The position numbers were made by a program, and so were the translations under genes. Below are positions 17,989 through 27,063 of a stretch of 64,000 bases of DNA, piece after piece. Location of the stretch: assembly GCA_002441265.1 (NCBI GenBank), contig DJVQ01000045.1, positions 62,001 to 126,000 on the forward strand, given 5' to 3'. This DNA comes from Syntrophaceae bacterium UBA6252. GTDB taxonomy: Bacteria; Desulfobacterota; Syntrophia; Syntrophales; UBA6807. Every line of letters starts with the position of its first letter. Within the stretch, counting starts at the first letter, position 1. The notes under the pieces were generated by a model, which worked only from the letters and a program-made list of their open reading frames with translations, searched no databases and was not told the origin of the DNA.

Positions 17989-20240
17989 CACAGGAAAAGA
18001 AGGCATTCCGCCGGTTCGACGTCTTTTCCCTTTCCGGGGTGTTCCGGAGTCCCCGGCGGCTCACCGACGTGGACTGCTGGCACCTGCACATCCCGTTCGC
18101 CTTCGCCGTGGTGGAAATCCTGCGGCCCCGGGTCATCATCGAACTGGGGACCCACAAGGGGGATTCCTACTGTGCCTTCTGCCAGGCGGTGGACGAGCTG
18201 GGCCTCGGGACGGCCTGCTATGCCGTGGATTCCTGGGAAGGGGACGAACAGGCCGGGTTCTACGGATCCGAGGTCCTCGAGGAACTGAAAGCCTATCACG
18301 ACCCCCTTTACGGCCGGTTCTCACAACTCGTGAAATCCCTTTTCGACGAGGCCCTGCCGTATTTCGAGGAGGGAACGGCGGACCTGCTCCACATCGACGG
18401 CTGTCACACCTACGAGGCGGTGAAGCGGGATTTCGACGCCTGGCTCCCCAAGGTGAGCGACCGGGGCGTCGTCCTTCTCCACGACACCAACGTCCGGGAG
18501 CGGGAATTCGGCGTCTGGAAACTCTGGGAGGAGATCCGACGGTCCGGGATGCCCCACTTCGAGTTTCCCTTCGGCAACGGCCTGGGCGTCCTCGCCCCGG
18601 GAAAACGGCCCGATCCCGCCATGACGGCGTTCTTCGAGGAATGCCGGTCGAACGGCGCCGCGGTGATCTCCTTCTTCCACGGACTGGGGAAGAACCTCTC
18701 CCTGACCAGGGAGAACGAAAGGGCGAAGGAGGAACTGGGACGCTTCGCCGCTGTGACGAAGGATCTCTCCCGGGCCCTCGAGGAAAAGGACCTCGCCCTC
18801 GCCCGCGCGGACGGATGGCTCCGGGATGCGAAGACGGAGCTGGGGGACCATCTCCGGGAATCCCGGGAGCGGGCCGCCGCGGCGCAGGAAAGGATTCAGG
18901 CCCTCGAGGAACTGGCGGAGGCCAAGGAGGGACAGCTCCAGCAGGCGGACCTCTGGCTGCGGGAGGGCCAGGCGGAACGGGAGCGGCTCCAGGCCGAGGT
19001 GGAGAACCTTCGGATCCTAGCGGAAACGAAGGATCGGACCCTGCGGGAAATCTATTCGTCGAAGGGATGGAAGTGGCTGAGCCGGTATCGGAGGCTGAAA
19101 GGCGGCTTTTCCCGGAACCGGGTCCCACCGCCGTCCCCGCCCGCGGAAGGGGCCCCGACGGAGGAGCCGTTCCGGGCCTGCGAGATCGGGATCCTCCATC
19201 CCGTGGAGACGAACCGGAAAAAAGTCGTTCACGCCATCGCCAATTTCATGACGGGCGGTTCGAGCCGGCTCGTGGCCGATCTTTTCGAGCGCCTGGGACA
19301 CCGTTACGACCAGGAGGTGATCACGTTCTTCGCTCCCGACCCGCCGGCGTACCGCGGCATCCCCGTCCATGATTTCTCCCGTCTGGAGAAGCCCGGCGAC
19401 GTGGCCGCCTTTCTCCGGGACCGTCAGGTGTCCCTGGTCCATCTCCACTACTGGGGGGAATGCGACGAGGGATGGTACCGTCTCGTCCTCGAGGGACTGA
19501 GGGGCCTTCCCGTCCGGGTCATCGAAAACGTGAACACCCCCGTGGCACCCCTGGTGGACGACGTCATCGACCGCTACGTCTACGTGAGCCGTTATGCCCT
19601 GGAGTTCACGCCGCCGGTAAGGGAGCGGTCCCTGGTGATCCACCCGGGAAGCGATCTGACCCTTTTCAGCAGGGACGGCGCACCCGTTCCCGACGACGTG
19701 ATCGGCATGGTGTACCGCCTCGAGGGGGACAAGCTCCGGGAGGACGCCGTCGAGGTTCTCCTCGACGTGGCGCGGCAGCGGCCGGCGACACGGGTCCTCG
19801 TCGTCGGCGGGGGCACGTTCCTCGAACCCTGGAGGAAAGCAGCGGCCGAGGCGGGGCTGGCGGACCGTGTCCGGTTCACCGGGTACGTCTCCTACGACCG
19901 CCTTCCCGGGTACTACCGGGAGCTCTCCGTTTTCGTCGCCCCCGTCTGGAAGGAGAGTTTCGGCCAGGTTTCCTCCTTCGCCATGAGCATGGGGATCCCC
20001 GTGGCGGGGTACCGCGTCGGCGCCCTCAAGGAGATTCTCGGCACCGGCGAGTGCCTGGGCCGGGACCGGGAGGAACTGGCGAAGATTCTCATCGGGCTTC
20101 TCGACGACCGGGAAAAACGGCTCAGGATCGGAGAGGAGAACCGGAAGAGGGTCCACGAACTCTTTTCGGTGGAGGCCATGGCGGAGAAGTACGGCGCCCT
20201 CTACGGGGAGCTTCTGGGGACGGATGAAAAAGAAGGGTAA
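17985..20240 (+). CDS. Fusion: SAM methyltransferase, coiled coil, GT4-type glycosyltransferase
   Basis: A 751-residue protein starting at GTG 17985, which overlaps the previous stop (GTGA) and follows a purine-rich ribosome site at 17963-17973. Residues about 30-230 form a methyltransferase-24-like domain (VIIELGTHKGDSYCAF, YAVDSWEGDE, LLHIDGCHTYEAV). Residues about 240-350 are Glu/Ala/Arg-rich and probably a coiled coil. Residues about 400-740 form a GT4 glycosyltransferase (NFMTGGSSRLVADLF, RVRFTGYVSYDRLPGYYREL, SMGIPVAGYRVG). The layout is like that of WbdD-type chain-terminating modifiers, where a coiled coil acts as a molecular ruler. That analogy is inference. Confidence 0.78.
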   Translation: MTQEKKAFRRFDVFSLSGVFRSPRRLTDVDCWHLHIPFAFAVVEILRPRVIIELGTHKGDSYCAFCQAVDELGLGTACYAVDSWEGDEQAGFYGSEVLEELKAYHDPLYGRFSQLVKSLFDEALPYFEEGTADLLHIDGCHTYEAVKRDFDAWLPKVSDRGVVLLHDTNVREREFGVWKLWEEIRRSGMPHFEFPFGNGLGVLAPGKRPDPAMTAFFEECRSNGAAVISFFHGLGKNLSLTRENERAKEELGRFAAVTKDLSRALEEKDLALARADGWLRDAKTELGDHLRESRERAAAAQERIQALEELAEAKEGQLQQADLWLREGQAERERLQAEVENLRILAETKDRTLREIYSSKGWKWLSRYRRLKGGFSRNRVPPPSPPAEGAPTEEPFRACEIGILHPVETNRKKVVHAIANFMTGGSSRLVADLFERLGHRYDQEVITFFAPDPPAYRGIPVHDFSRLEKPGDVAAFLRDRQVSLVHLHYWGECDEGWYRLVLEGLRGLPVRVIENVNTPVAPLVDDVIDRYVYVSRYALEFTPPVRERSLVIHPGSDLTLFSRDGAPVPDDVIGMVYRLEGDKLREDAVEVLLDVARQRPATRVLVVGGGTFLEPWRKAAAEAGLADRVRFTGYVSYDRLPGYYRELSVFVAPVWKESFGQVSSFAMSMGIPVAGYRVGALKEILGTGECLGRDREELAKILIGLLDDREKRLRIGEENRKRVHELFSVEAMAEKYGALYGELLGTDEKEG

Positions 20241-21621
20241 AAAAGAAAACTCCCTCCGGGTCCTCCTCCCGGTCCACGTCTTTTTCCCGGGCCATATCTA
20301 CGGGACGGAGACCTACACCCTCGAACTCGCCCGTTCGCTGCGCCGGCTGGGGCACGAGGCGTCCATTCTCACGGCCGTCCCCTGGGGCGAGGAGGGGCCG
20401 GGGGCGCTGCTTACCTCCTATGTCTACGACGACTTTCCCGTCCACGTGATCGACCTGAACGGGATGCCCAACCGCCGTTTCAAGGACACCTATTACCGGC
20501 CCGAGCTGAAACCCCTTTTCCGGAAGGTCCTCGGGGAGGTCCGCCCGGACCTGGTCCACGTCACCCATCTGATCAACCACACGGGAAGCCTCCTCGAAGC
20601 CGTCGGGGAATCCCGGATTCCCGCCGTGGCGACGCTGACGGACTTCTTCGGATTCTGCTTCAACAACAAGCTCGAAGCCCACGACGGCTCGCTGTGCCTC
20701 GGCCCGGACCGGTTCTCGTCCAACTGCCTTGCCTGCTACCTCCGCAGGGCCGGCGCGTTTCCCCTCAGGCGGGCGGTGAAGCCCTGGATCCGCCGGGACC
20801 GTTTCGTCGCGGGGGTTTCCCGTCTTCTCCCTTTCCTGATCCAGGTGCCCGGTCTCAGCCGGGGCGCCCTGGCGGGACATGTCCTCGACGTCACGGCGCG
20901 GAAAAACACCCTCCGGCACCTCTACGGAACCTACCGGGCCCTGATCGCGCCCACGGAATTCCTGTACCGGGCCTATGGCGACAACGGCTTCTACCCCGAG
21001 CGGCTGAGAAAGATCCATTTCGGCATCAGCCAGGAACTTGTCCGGGGGTTCGACCGGCCGAGAAAGAACGGCGGGGGACCCGTCCGGTTCGGCTACATCG
21101 GCCAGATCACGGCCCACAAGGGCGTGGATCTCCTGGTCGACGCCTTTCTCCGCCTCGGGACGAAGAACGCCACCCTGACCGTCTACGGGCCGGGGGATCA
21201 GGACCGCCCCTACATGGATGCGCTGCGGAAGGCGGCGGACGGGGCGAAGGGCGTCTCGTTTCGCGATCCCTTCCCCCCGAAGGACCTCACGGAACGGCTC
21301 GCCGGTTTCGACGTCCTCGTCATCCCTTCCCGGTGGTATGAGAACAGCCCCCTCGTCCTGCTCTACGGCCTGGCGACGAGGACCCCTGTCGTGGTGACCG
21401 ACGTGGAGGGCATGAACGAATTCGTCCGTTACGGAGAGAACGGATTCACCTTTCGGAAAAACGACCGCGACCACCTCACGGCCGTTCTGCGGAAATTTAC
21501 CGACGACCCCCGGTGGGTCGAAATCCTCTCCCGGAACGCCTCGTACCGGAAGGACGTGGAGGACCATGCCCGGGAGGTCGTCGCCGTCTACGAATCGGTT
21601 CTCCGCGGCGGGAGGTCATGA
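20224..21621 (+). CDS. GT4-type glycosyltransferase
   Basis: This 465-residue protein overlaps the upstream gene by 17 bp. An N-terminal GT-B start (VFFPGHIYGTETYTLELARS) is followed by a Cys-containing insert near residues 140-180 (CFNNK, CLACYLRRAG). The donor-binding domain has RFGYIGQITAHKGVDLLVDA and SRWYENSPLVLLYGLATRTP, the latter carrying the E-x7-E-like motif. Many GT4 enzymes of this kind share the Cys-rich insert. It probably adds one sugar to the glycan exported by Wzm/Wzt. It is similar in style to the next gene and likely co-transcribed. Confidence 0.82.
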   Translation: MKKKGKKENSLRVLLPVHVFFPGHIYGTETYTLELARSLRRLGHEASILTAVPWGEEGPGALLTSYVYDDFPVHVIDLNGMPNRRFKDTYYRPELKPLFRKVLGEVRPDLVHVTHLINHTGSLLEAVGESRIPAVATLTDFFGFCFNNKLEAHDGSLCLGPDRFSSNCLACYLRRAGAFPLRRAVKPWIRRDRFVAGVSRLLPFLIQVPGLSRGALAGHVLDVTARKNTLRHLYGTYRALIAPTEFLYRAYGDNGFYPERLRKIHFGISQELVRGFDRPRKNGGGPVRFGYIGQITAHKGVDLLVDAFLRLGTKNATLTVYGPGDQDRPYMDALRKAADGAKGVSFRDPFPPKDLTERLAGFDVLVIPSRWYENSPLVLLYGLATRTPVVVTDVEGMNEFVRYGENGFTFRKNDRDHLTAVLRKFTDDPRWVEILSRNASYRKDVEDHAREVVAVYESVLRGGRS

Positions 21622-22988
21622 GGATCGCCTACACCACCCACCAGTTCTTCCCCGAGTACGGCGCGGGGACGGAGGTGCTCACCCTGCGCACGGCGCGGGA
21701 AATGCGCGCCCGGGGGCATGAGGCCGTCGTGTTCACCGGGTATCCCGTGAAGGGACAGTTCTCCCGGGAAAACGCCGAGGACGCTTACGAGTATGGCGGA
21801 CTTCCCGTCTTCCGGTTCCGCCATTCCAACACCTGGTCCCTCCTCCCGAAAAACCCCATGGAGGCCGAGTATGAAAACCTCTTCTTCGCCGGCCTCTTCC
21901 GGAGGGAACTCCGGCGATTCCGGCCTGACGTCGTTCATTTCTATCATCTCCAGCGGGTCTCCGCCTCCGCCGTCGCCGTCTGTCTCGAACTGGGAATCCC
22001 CATGGTGTACACGGTCACCGATTTCTGGCCCCTGTGCCCGACGAACCAGCTGCTTCTTCCCGACCTTTCCCTGTGCGAAGGGCCCGACGGGGACGGGGCG
22101 AACTGCATCGCCCACCTGGCGGGGATTCACGGGGGCGCCGCCGGAAGGTTTTTCCGGGCCCTTCCGCCAAGGGTGCTGGGAAGGCTTGCCCGGATCTCCG
22201 GGATGGTCCCCTGGCCCGAACGGAGCATCCCCGCCATGGCGAAGGCGCTTGCGGCGAGGCCGGGCATCCTCCGGGAACGGATGAACCGCATCGACGCGAT
22301 CCTCGTCGCCACGGGCTTCATGGGGGAGACCCTGGCCCGTTTCGGGGTGGAGCGGGAGCGGATCCGCCGGGTTCCCTTCGGGATCCCCGGCGGCGACGGA
22401 ACATCCCCCCGGGCGGCGGATCGAGGGGGGAGGGAAACGTTCCGTGCCGGGTTCATCGGAACCCTTTACGAGCACAAGGGCGCCCACGTTGTGCTCGAGG
22501 CGCTGCGCAGGCTTCCGGCGGATCTTCCCGTCGAGGTTCTCCTTTACGGCGATGCCGGATGGTTCCCCTCCTACGGGGAACGTCTCCGGTGCCTCGCCGG
22601 GGGAGACGGGCGGGTCCGGTTCTGCGGCACCTTTCCAGGAGAGAGAACGGGGGAAGTTCTGGGCGGCATGGACGTTCTCGTCGTCCCGTCCCTGTGGCAC
22701 GAGAATTCCCCTCTTGTGATTCTCGAGGCGCAACGGGCGGGGGTTCCCGTCATCGCCTCCCGGGTCGGCGGGACGAGCGAGCTCATCAGGGAAGGCGAAA
22801 ACGGGTTCCTCTTCGAGCGGGGGGACGACGGCGAACTGGCCCGGATCCTGGAACGGCTGTGCCGGGACGGGGATCTCGTCGGAAGGCTTTCCCGGAACGC
22901 CCCCGCGCCGAGAACGATGGAATCCTATGCCGGCGAGATCGAGGGGGTCTACCGCGCCCTGGCGACCGGGGATTCGGTGCACCGGTAA
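21618..22988 (+). CDS. GT4-type glycosyltransferase
   Basis: A 456-residue protein starting in an ATGA overlap. The frame upstream of ATG 21618 is the shadow of the previous gene. It begins MRIAYTTHQFFPEYGAGTEV. It shares the insert seen in the preceding enzyme (VTDFWPLCPTNQLLLPDLSL, CEGPDG, NCIAHLAG). The donor domain has FIGTLYEHKGAHVVLEALRR and SLWHENSPLVILEAQRAGVP. The two genes are likely ancient duplicates that add different sugars. It ends the tightly packed stretch; a hairpin pair follows. Confidence 0.82.
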   Translation: MRIAYTTHQFFPEYGAGTEVLTLRTAREMRARGHEAVVFTGYPVKGQFSRENAEDAYEYGGLPVFRFRHSNTWSLLPKNPMEAEYENLFFAGLFRRELRRFRPDVVHFYHLQRVSASAVAVCLELGIPMVYTVTDFWPLCPTNQLLLPDLSLCEGPDGDGANCIAHLAGIHGGAAGRFFRALPPRVLGRLARISGMVPWPERSIPAMAKALAARPGILRERMNRIDAILVATGFMGETLARFGVERERIRRVPFGIPGGDGTSPRAADRGGRETFRAGFIGTLYEHKGAHVVLEALRRLPADLPVEVLLYGDAGWFPSYGERLRCLAGGDGRVRFCGTFPGERTGEVLGGMDVLVVPSLWHENSPLVILEAQRAGVPVIASRVGGTSELIREGENGFLFERGDDGELARILERLCRDGDLVGRLSRNAPAPRTMESYAGEIEGVYRALATGDSVHR

Positions 22989-22989
22989 A

Positions 22990-23042
22990 TGTAGTCCGGG
23001 GCTTCAGCCCCGGCGGCGGAAACGCCGGCCCTGAAGGGCCGG
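22990..23042. repeat. Pair of short palindromic hairpins with TGTAGTCC lead
   Basis: TGTAGTCC at 22990-22997 overlaps the first hairpin, CCGGGGCT-TC-AGCCCCGG (22996-23013). A second hairpin, CCGGCCCT-GA-AGGGCCGG, lies at 23025-23042. Each has an 8-bp stem and a two-base loop. The same design with different stem bases occurs at 40666-40688. It fills most of the gap between a glycosyltransferase and an epimerase and resembles REP-type elements. Confidence 0.7.
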
Positions 23043-23067
23043 ACGACGGATTCGGAGAGAGGAGCCA

Positions 23068-23997
23068 ATGAACTGTCTTGTCCTGGGCGGAGCGGGATTC
23101 ATCGGGTCTCACCTGGTGGACGCCCTTGCCGGAAGGGGCCACCGGGTCCGGGTTTTCGACCTTCCCAACATCAGCGCGGAGAACCTGCACCGTTCCCTTC
23201 CCTCCATCGAGGTCCTGGGGGGGGATTTCGAGAACCGGCGCGCCGTGGCCGAAGCCCTCGAAGGGATGGAGACGGTCGTTCATCTCGTCTCCACGACCCT
23301 CCCGGGGCCGTCGAACGAGAATCCCGGGTACGACGTGGAGACGAACGTCATCGGCTCCATCCACCTCCTGGAAGAGGCCGTTCGCCAGGGGGTCCGGAAG
23401 GTGGTCTTCGCCTCCTCCGGCGGGACGGTCTACGGGATTCCCGAGACCCTTCCCATTCCCGAATCCCACGGGACGAACCCCATCTGCTCCTACGGGATCA
23501 CCAAGCTCGCCGTCGAAAAGTACCTCACCCTGTTCCACCATCTCCACGGCCTCCGGCACACCGTCCTCCGGCTTGGAAATCCTTACGGGGAACGGCAGCG
23601 GACGAGCGGCGTCCAAGGCGCCGTGGCGGTCTTTCTCGGAAGGACGCTGCAAAACGAGGAGATCACCATCTGGGGGGACGGGACCGTGGCCCGGGATTAC
23701 TTTCACGTGAGCGACCTGACCCGGGCCCTGCTCCTTGCCGTCGAGAAGGACCTCCCTTCCCCGGTCTACAATGTGGGAAGCGGCACCGCCACGTCCCTCC
23801 TCGAGATCCTGGAGACCATCGGCGCCGTGACGGGCCGGCGACCCGAGGTCCGGTTCACGCCGGCGAGAAAGCTCGACACCCCCCTCAACTGCCTGGACAT
23901 CCGGAAAATCCGGACCGAGGCGGGTTGGGTCCCGACGGTGTCCCTGCGGGAGGGGATCGCCAGGACGTGGGAGTGGATGCAATCGAAAGGCCGGTGA
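23068..23997 (+). CDS. NAD-dependent sugar epimerase/dehydratase (GalE-like)
   Basis: A 309-residue extended short-chain dehydrogenase. The Rossmann motif is LGGAGFIGSHLVDAL at residues 6-20. ASSGGTVYG and SYGITKLAVEKY supply the Ser and the Tyr-x3-Lys catalytic residues. RDYFHVSDLTRAL and YNVGSGTATSLLEIL are typical of UDP-glucose 4-epimerase-like proteins. It should interconvert a nucleotide sugar for the surrounding glycosyltransferases. The real substrate cannot be told. The ribosome site GAGAGGAG lies just ahead of the ATG. Confidence 0.83.
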   Translation: MNCLVLGGAGFIGSHLVDALAGRGHRVRVFDLPNISAENLHRSLPSIEVLGGDFENRRAVAEALEGMETVVHLVSTTLPGPSNENPGYDVETNVIGSIHLLEEAVRQGVRKVVFASSGGTVYGIPETLPIPESHGTNPICSYGITKLAVEKYLTLFHHLHGLRHTVLRLGNPYGERQRTSGVQGAVAVFLGRTLQNEEITIWGDGTVARDYFHVSDLTRALLLAVEKDLPSPVYNVGSGTATSLLEILETIGAVTGRRPEVRFTPARKLDTPLNCLDIRKIRTEAGWVPTVSLREGIARTWEWMQSKGR

Positions 23998-24001
23998 CGG
24001 A

Positions 24002-26191
24002 ATGACCGCCCCGGGGCATGCGGGAACACCGGGCAGGGACAGGCTGCCTTTCGCCGTCCTTGCGGCGTTCCTCGCCCTTCTCGGGACGCTCGTGTTTCTC
24101 CGCGTCCAGGAAACCCGGCAGGAACCTTTCTTCGACGTTCTGAGCTACGCCTCGAAGGCGAAAGCCTTCTGGGATGCCGCCGGGGAGGGGAAACCCTTCA
24201 ACCCCCTCGACCTGGAACCGGCCATCCGGCCGCCGGGGACGGTCCTCGTCACGTATCCCTTCGGATTTTCCGATGAATACCGGGGATTTTATTTCCGCAC
24301 GGTTTTTCTTCCCGTGGTCCTTTTCGCCCTCGCTCTCTGGACGGCGGGGAGAAGGGCCCGGGAGCGGAAGGGGGGCGCCTGGCTCGTTCTCGTCCTCGTC
24401 GTCGCGTTTTCCTCGCTCCCCCTGTTCTATCAATTCGAACCGGCCCGGCCTTCCCCTGTCTATCCCTGGCCGACCTGCTGGGGGCTTGTGGACACCGCGC
24501 TCGGGGCCGTCGCCGCCCTCGCGGCGGCCCTCGTCGCCCGGGGGGCCCAGGCCCGCTCCACGGCCCTGACGGCCGCCGGCATCGCTGCCGCGGCCTTCTG
24601 CCTTTTCATCAAGCCCTCGGGGATCCTCATCATGGGGGCCGTTTTCCTCGTGTGGTTCCTTTCCCTTTTCCCCTGGAGCAAACAGGGACGCGCGGACCGG
24701 TATGTCGCCGCCTGCCTCGGTGCGTTCCTTCTCGTTTACGGCGCCGCCCTGTACGCCGCCCTGCTCTCCAGGTATCTCTCCCCGGAGACCCTGTCCCTCG
24801 GGGGAAAGGCCATGGAGGTTCTCTTGAGCGAGTGGCCCCTCGAACGGTGGGGGCCGGTCCTCCTGCGGCAGGTCCATTTCAGCGTGGGGCTCCACTGGCT
24901 CGTGTTCCTTGCAGCAATCGCCGTCCTGGCCGGCGTTTCACGGCGGAGCCGGGAGACGGAACGGGAAGGGGAATCCCCGTCCCGCTCCTGGATTCCGGCG
25001 ACCCTTGCGGTGCTCGGGATCGGACTGTGGTTCTGGCTCGTTGCCACGGGGAAATCCCAGGTACGGTATTTCTACCCTTTTCTTCTCATGGCCGTCGTCC
25101 TCGTCTTCCCCCCGCTCATCGAGGTCCTGGAACGGACGGGGAATTCCCTGAAAAAGGTCCTTGCGGGCCTCGCCCTTCTTCCTCCCCTTTTGCTTATCGT
25201 TCTCCTCCTTCCCGGGAAACCCTTCCCGTGCGCCGGTCCCTTCCTCGGGGTGCACGTCGATTCCGGGGGGCTTGCCGACGTGGCCAGGCAGGCGGGAGCC
25301 CTGGTCGAGGAGGCGAGAAAAAGGGAAAGGAACCTCCTCGTGTACCTTCCTTCGGAGGACCACGGCAATGCCGTGTTCGCAGGGGTGGGTGGTTACAGGC
25401 GCCTGATCGACCCGGGAAAGCCCTCTTTCTTTTCCAGGACCGCCATCCGGTGGGACCGCCCGCCCGTCATCGTCCTTGCGGAGATGGCGTCGGCCGATTT
25501 CATCCTTTTCGAACCGGTGTCCCCTCCCGCCGAGGCGGCAAGGGTGCTCCAAGCGGCCTTCGCCCCCGATTTCCCCTCGGAAAAGCGCCTCGTCCGGTCG
25601 TGGCTCACCGGACTCGATCCCTCTTCGTCGGGAGTCGCGGTCCGCTCGGAAACGTCTTTGCGCCTCCTGGAGATCACCGATCGGGAGCGCTTCTCACTGG
25701 CCGTCGACGGTCTGCGGAACCGGGACGGGTGGCGGGAAATCTTCGAGGAGGCGAATCCGCGGCGCTGGCTCACCGGGGAGGGGATGGAGCGGATGCTTTC
25801 CGGCGGGGCGTCCGTCGCCGGAGGAATCCGCTTCGGGGGCAGGTTCTCCCTGGAAGGCCTTGAAATGCGGCGGGACGAAAACGGCCTGGTCCTGGATCTT
25901 TTCTGGAAAAGCCAGGACGAGGCCAGGCTCGACGGGATTGTCTTCCTCCACATGGTGAACGCCGAAGGCGTCATCCTGGCCCAGGGGGATTACGGCCAGG
26001 ATCCCGGAAAGCGGGCCGTTCGGAAGGATGCATGCTGGCGGGACCGCGTCCGGATCCCTGAAAACGACCTGAAGGGGGCGGCGGCCCTGGCCCTGGGAAT
26101 CTACAAACCGCCGGATCTTTTCCTTCTTCCCGACGGGGGAAGAACGGACTGGGGCGGCAAACGGCTTCTCGTGCCCCTGGAAAGGAAATGA
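24002..26191 (+). CDS. GT-C-like multipass membrane protein with C-terminal beta domain
   Basis: A 729-residue protein with about ten to twelve hydrophobic segments in the first 415 residues. The first external loop has ETRQEPFFDVLSY, with acidic residues where GT-C enzymes carry catalytic Asp/Glu. The last 120 residues (LVLDLFWKSQDEARLDGIVF, FLHMVNAEG, LAQGDYGQDPG) match the beta domain found at the end of some GT39-type membrane glycosyltransferases. It may transfer a sugar from a polyprenyl phosphate donor on the outer face of the inner membrane. It ends two bases before the next start. Confidence 0.65.
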   Translation: MTAPGHAGTPGRDRLPFAVLAAFLALLGTLVFLRVQETRQEPFFDVLSYASKAKAFWDAAGEGKPFNPLDLEPAIRPPGTVLVTYPFGFSDEYRGFYFRTVFLPVVLFALALWTAGRRARERKGGAWLVLVLVVAFSSLPLFYQFEPARPSPVYPWPTCWGLVDTALGAVAALAAALVARGAQARSTALTAAGIAAAAFCLFIKPSGILIMGAVFLVWFLSLFPWSKQGRADRYVAACLGAFLLVYGAALYAALLSRYLSPETLSLGGKAMEVLLSEWPLERWGPVLLRQVHFSVGLHWLVFLAAIAVLAGVSRRSRETEREGESPSRSWIPATLAVLGIGLWFWLVATGKSQVRYFYPFLLMAVVLVFPPLIEVLERTGNSLKKVLAGLALLPPLLLIVLLLPGKPFPCAGPFLGVHVDSGGLADVARQAGALVEEARKRERNLLVYLPSEDHGNAVFAGVGGYRRLIDPGKPSFFSRTAIRWDRPPVIVLAEMASADFILFEPVSPPAEAARVLQAAFAPDFPSEKRLVRSWLTGLDPSSSGVAVRSETSLRLLEITDRERFSLAVDGLRNRDGWREIFEEANPRRWLTGEGMERMLSGGASVAGGIRFGGRFSLEGLEMRRDENGLVLDLFWKSQDEARLDGIVFLHMVNAEGVILAQGDYGQDPGKRAVRKDACWRDRVRIPENDLKGAAALALGIYKPPDLFLLPDGGRTDWGGKRLLVPLERK

Positions 26192-26192
26192 G

Positions 26193-27038
26193 ATGGGTTC
26201 GGAGCCATTGAGCGGGAGGGAAAAAGCGGGGGCGGCGGTTCCGCCCGGCGACGGCGGCCGCGTGCGCCGCGAGATCGCCCACGGCCGGTACCTTTCCGCC
26301 CGAGGGCCGGAGAACGTCTGGAACTGGGGAAGCCCGGCGGGAAGGCTCCGGTGGCGGAGAAGGGAAGCCCTGCTGACGGCAGGGATCCGCCCGGAGGCGG
26401 AGGTCCTGGAGATCGGCTGCGGAACGGGATCCCTGGCGGCGACCCTGGCCGGTCTCGGCGCGTCCGTGACGGCCATGGACGTGTCGGAACCGCTCCTCGC
26501 CGAAGCGGGGAAGAAAATCGGGCAAGGGAGGGCCTTTTTCCTCAGAGGGGACGCCCACGGCCTTCCCTTCCGGTCGGGATCCTTTCACCGGGTTCTCGGG
26601 AGTTCCATCCTCCACCACCTGGATCTCGACAGGGCGCTGCCGGAAATCCTCCGGGTCCTGAAGCCGGGAGGCCGCATCGCCTTCGCCGAGCCGAACCTGG
26701 TGAACCCCCAGGTGCTGGCGATGAAAAAGCTGCCCTTTTTCGGGAGATGGATGGGGGAATCCCCCGACGAGACCGCTTTCATCCGGTGGAAACTGGGCCG
26801 TCTCCTCCGTTCCAGGGGCTTTTCCAGGGTCCGGATCGTCCCCTTCGACTTCCTTCACCCCCTGCTGCCCGCCGGGGTGCTTGATTTTTCGGCCGCCTTC
26901 TGTTTAATGCTGGAGAGAATCCCTCTCCTCAGGGAGGCGGCGGGGTCGCTGTTCATCTCCGCGGAAAAGGCGGGGGACGGCTCCGGGACGGAAGGAATGA
27001 CGCCGGGGAGGGGCCGGACCCGCGCGCCGGGAGATTGA
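26193..27038 (+). CDS. Class I SAM-dependent methyltransferase
   Basis: A 281-residue protein. EVLEIGCGTGSLAATLAGLG near residues 70-89 is motif I, VTAMDVSEPLL motif II, and HRVLGSSILHHLDLDRALPE with RVLKPGGRIAFAEPN motif III and the post region. The last 90 residues are more hydrophobic and may contact membrane or a lipid-linked substrate. It belongs to the methyltransferase 11/25 group and sits between a GT-C-like gene and a methyltransferase-GT2 fusion. Substrate unknown. The basic, GC-rich tail after residue 255 is probably unstructured. Confidence 0.8.
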   Translation: MGSEPLSGREKAGAAVPPGDGGRVRREIAHGRYLSARGPENVWNWGSPAGRLRWRRREALLTAGIRPEAEVLEIGCGTGSLAATLAGLGASVTAMDVSEPLLAEAGKKIGQGRAFFLRGDAHGLPFRSGSFHRVLGSSILHHLDLDRALPEILRVLKPGGRIAFAEPNLVNPQVLAMKKLPFFGRWMGESPDETAFIRWKLGRLLRSRGFSRVRIVPFDFLHPLLPAGVLDFSAAFCLMLERIPLLREAAGSLFISAEKAGDGSGTEGMTPGRGRTRAPGD

Positions 27039-27063
27039 TTTCAAGACAGGGAAGGGGCGATCG

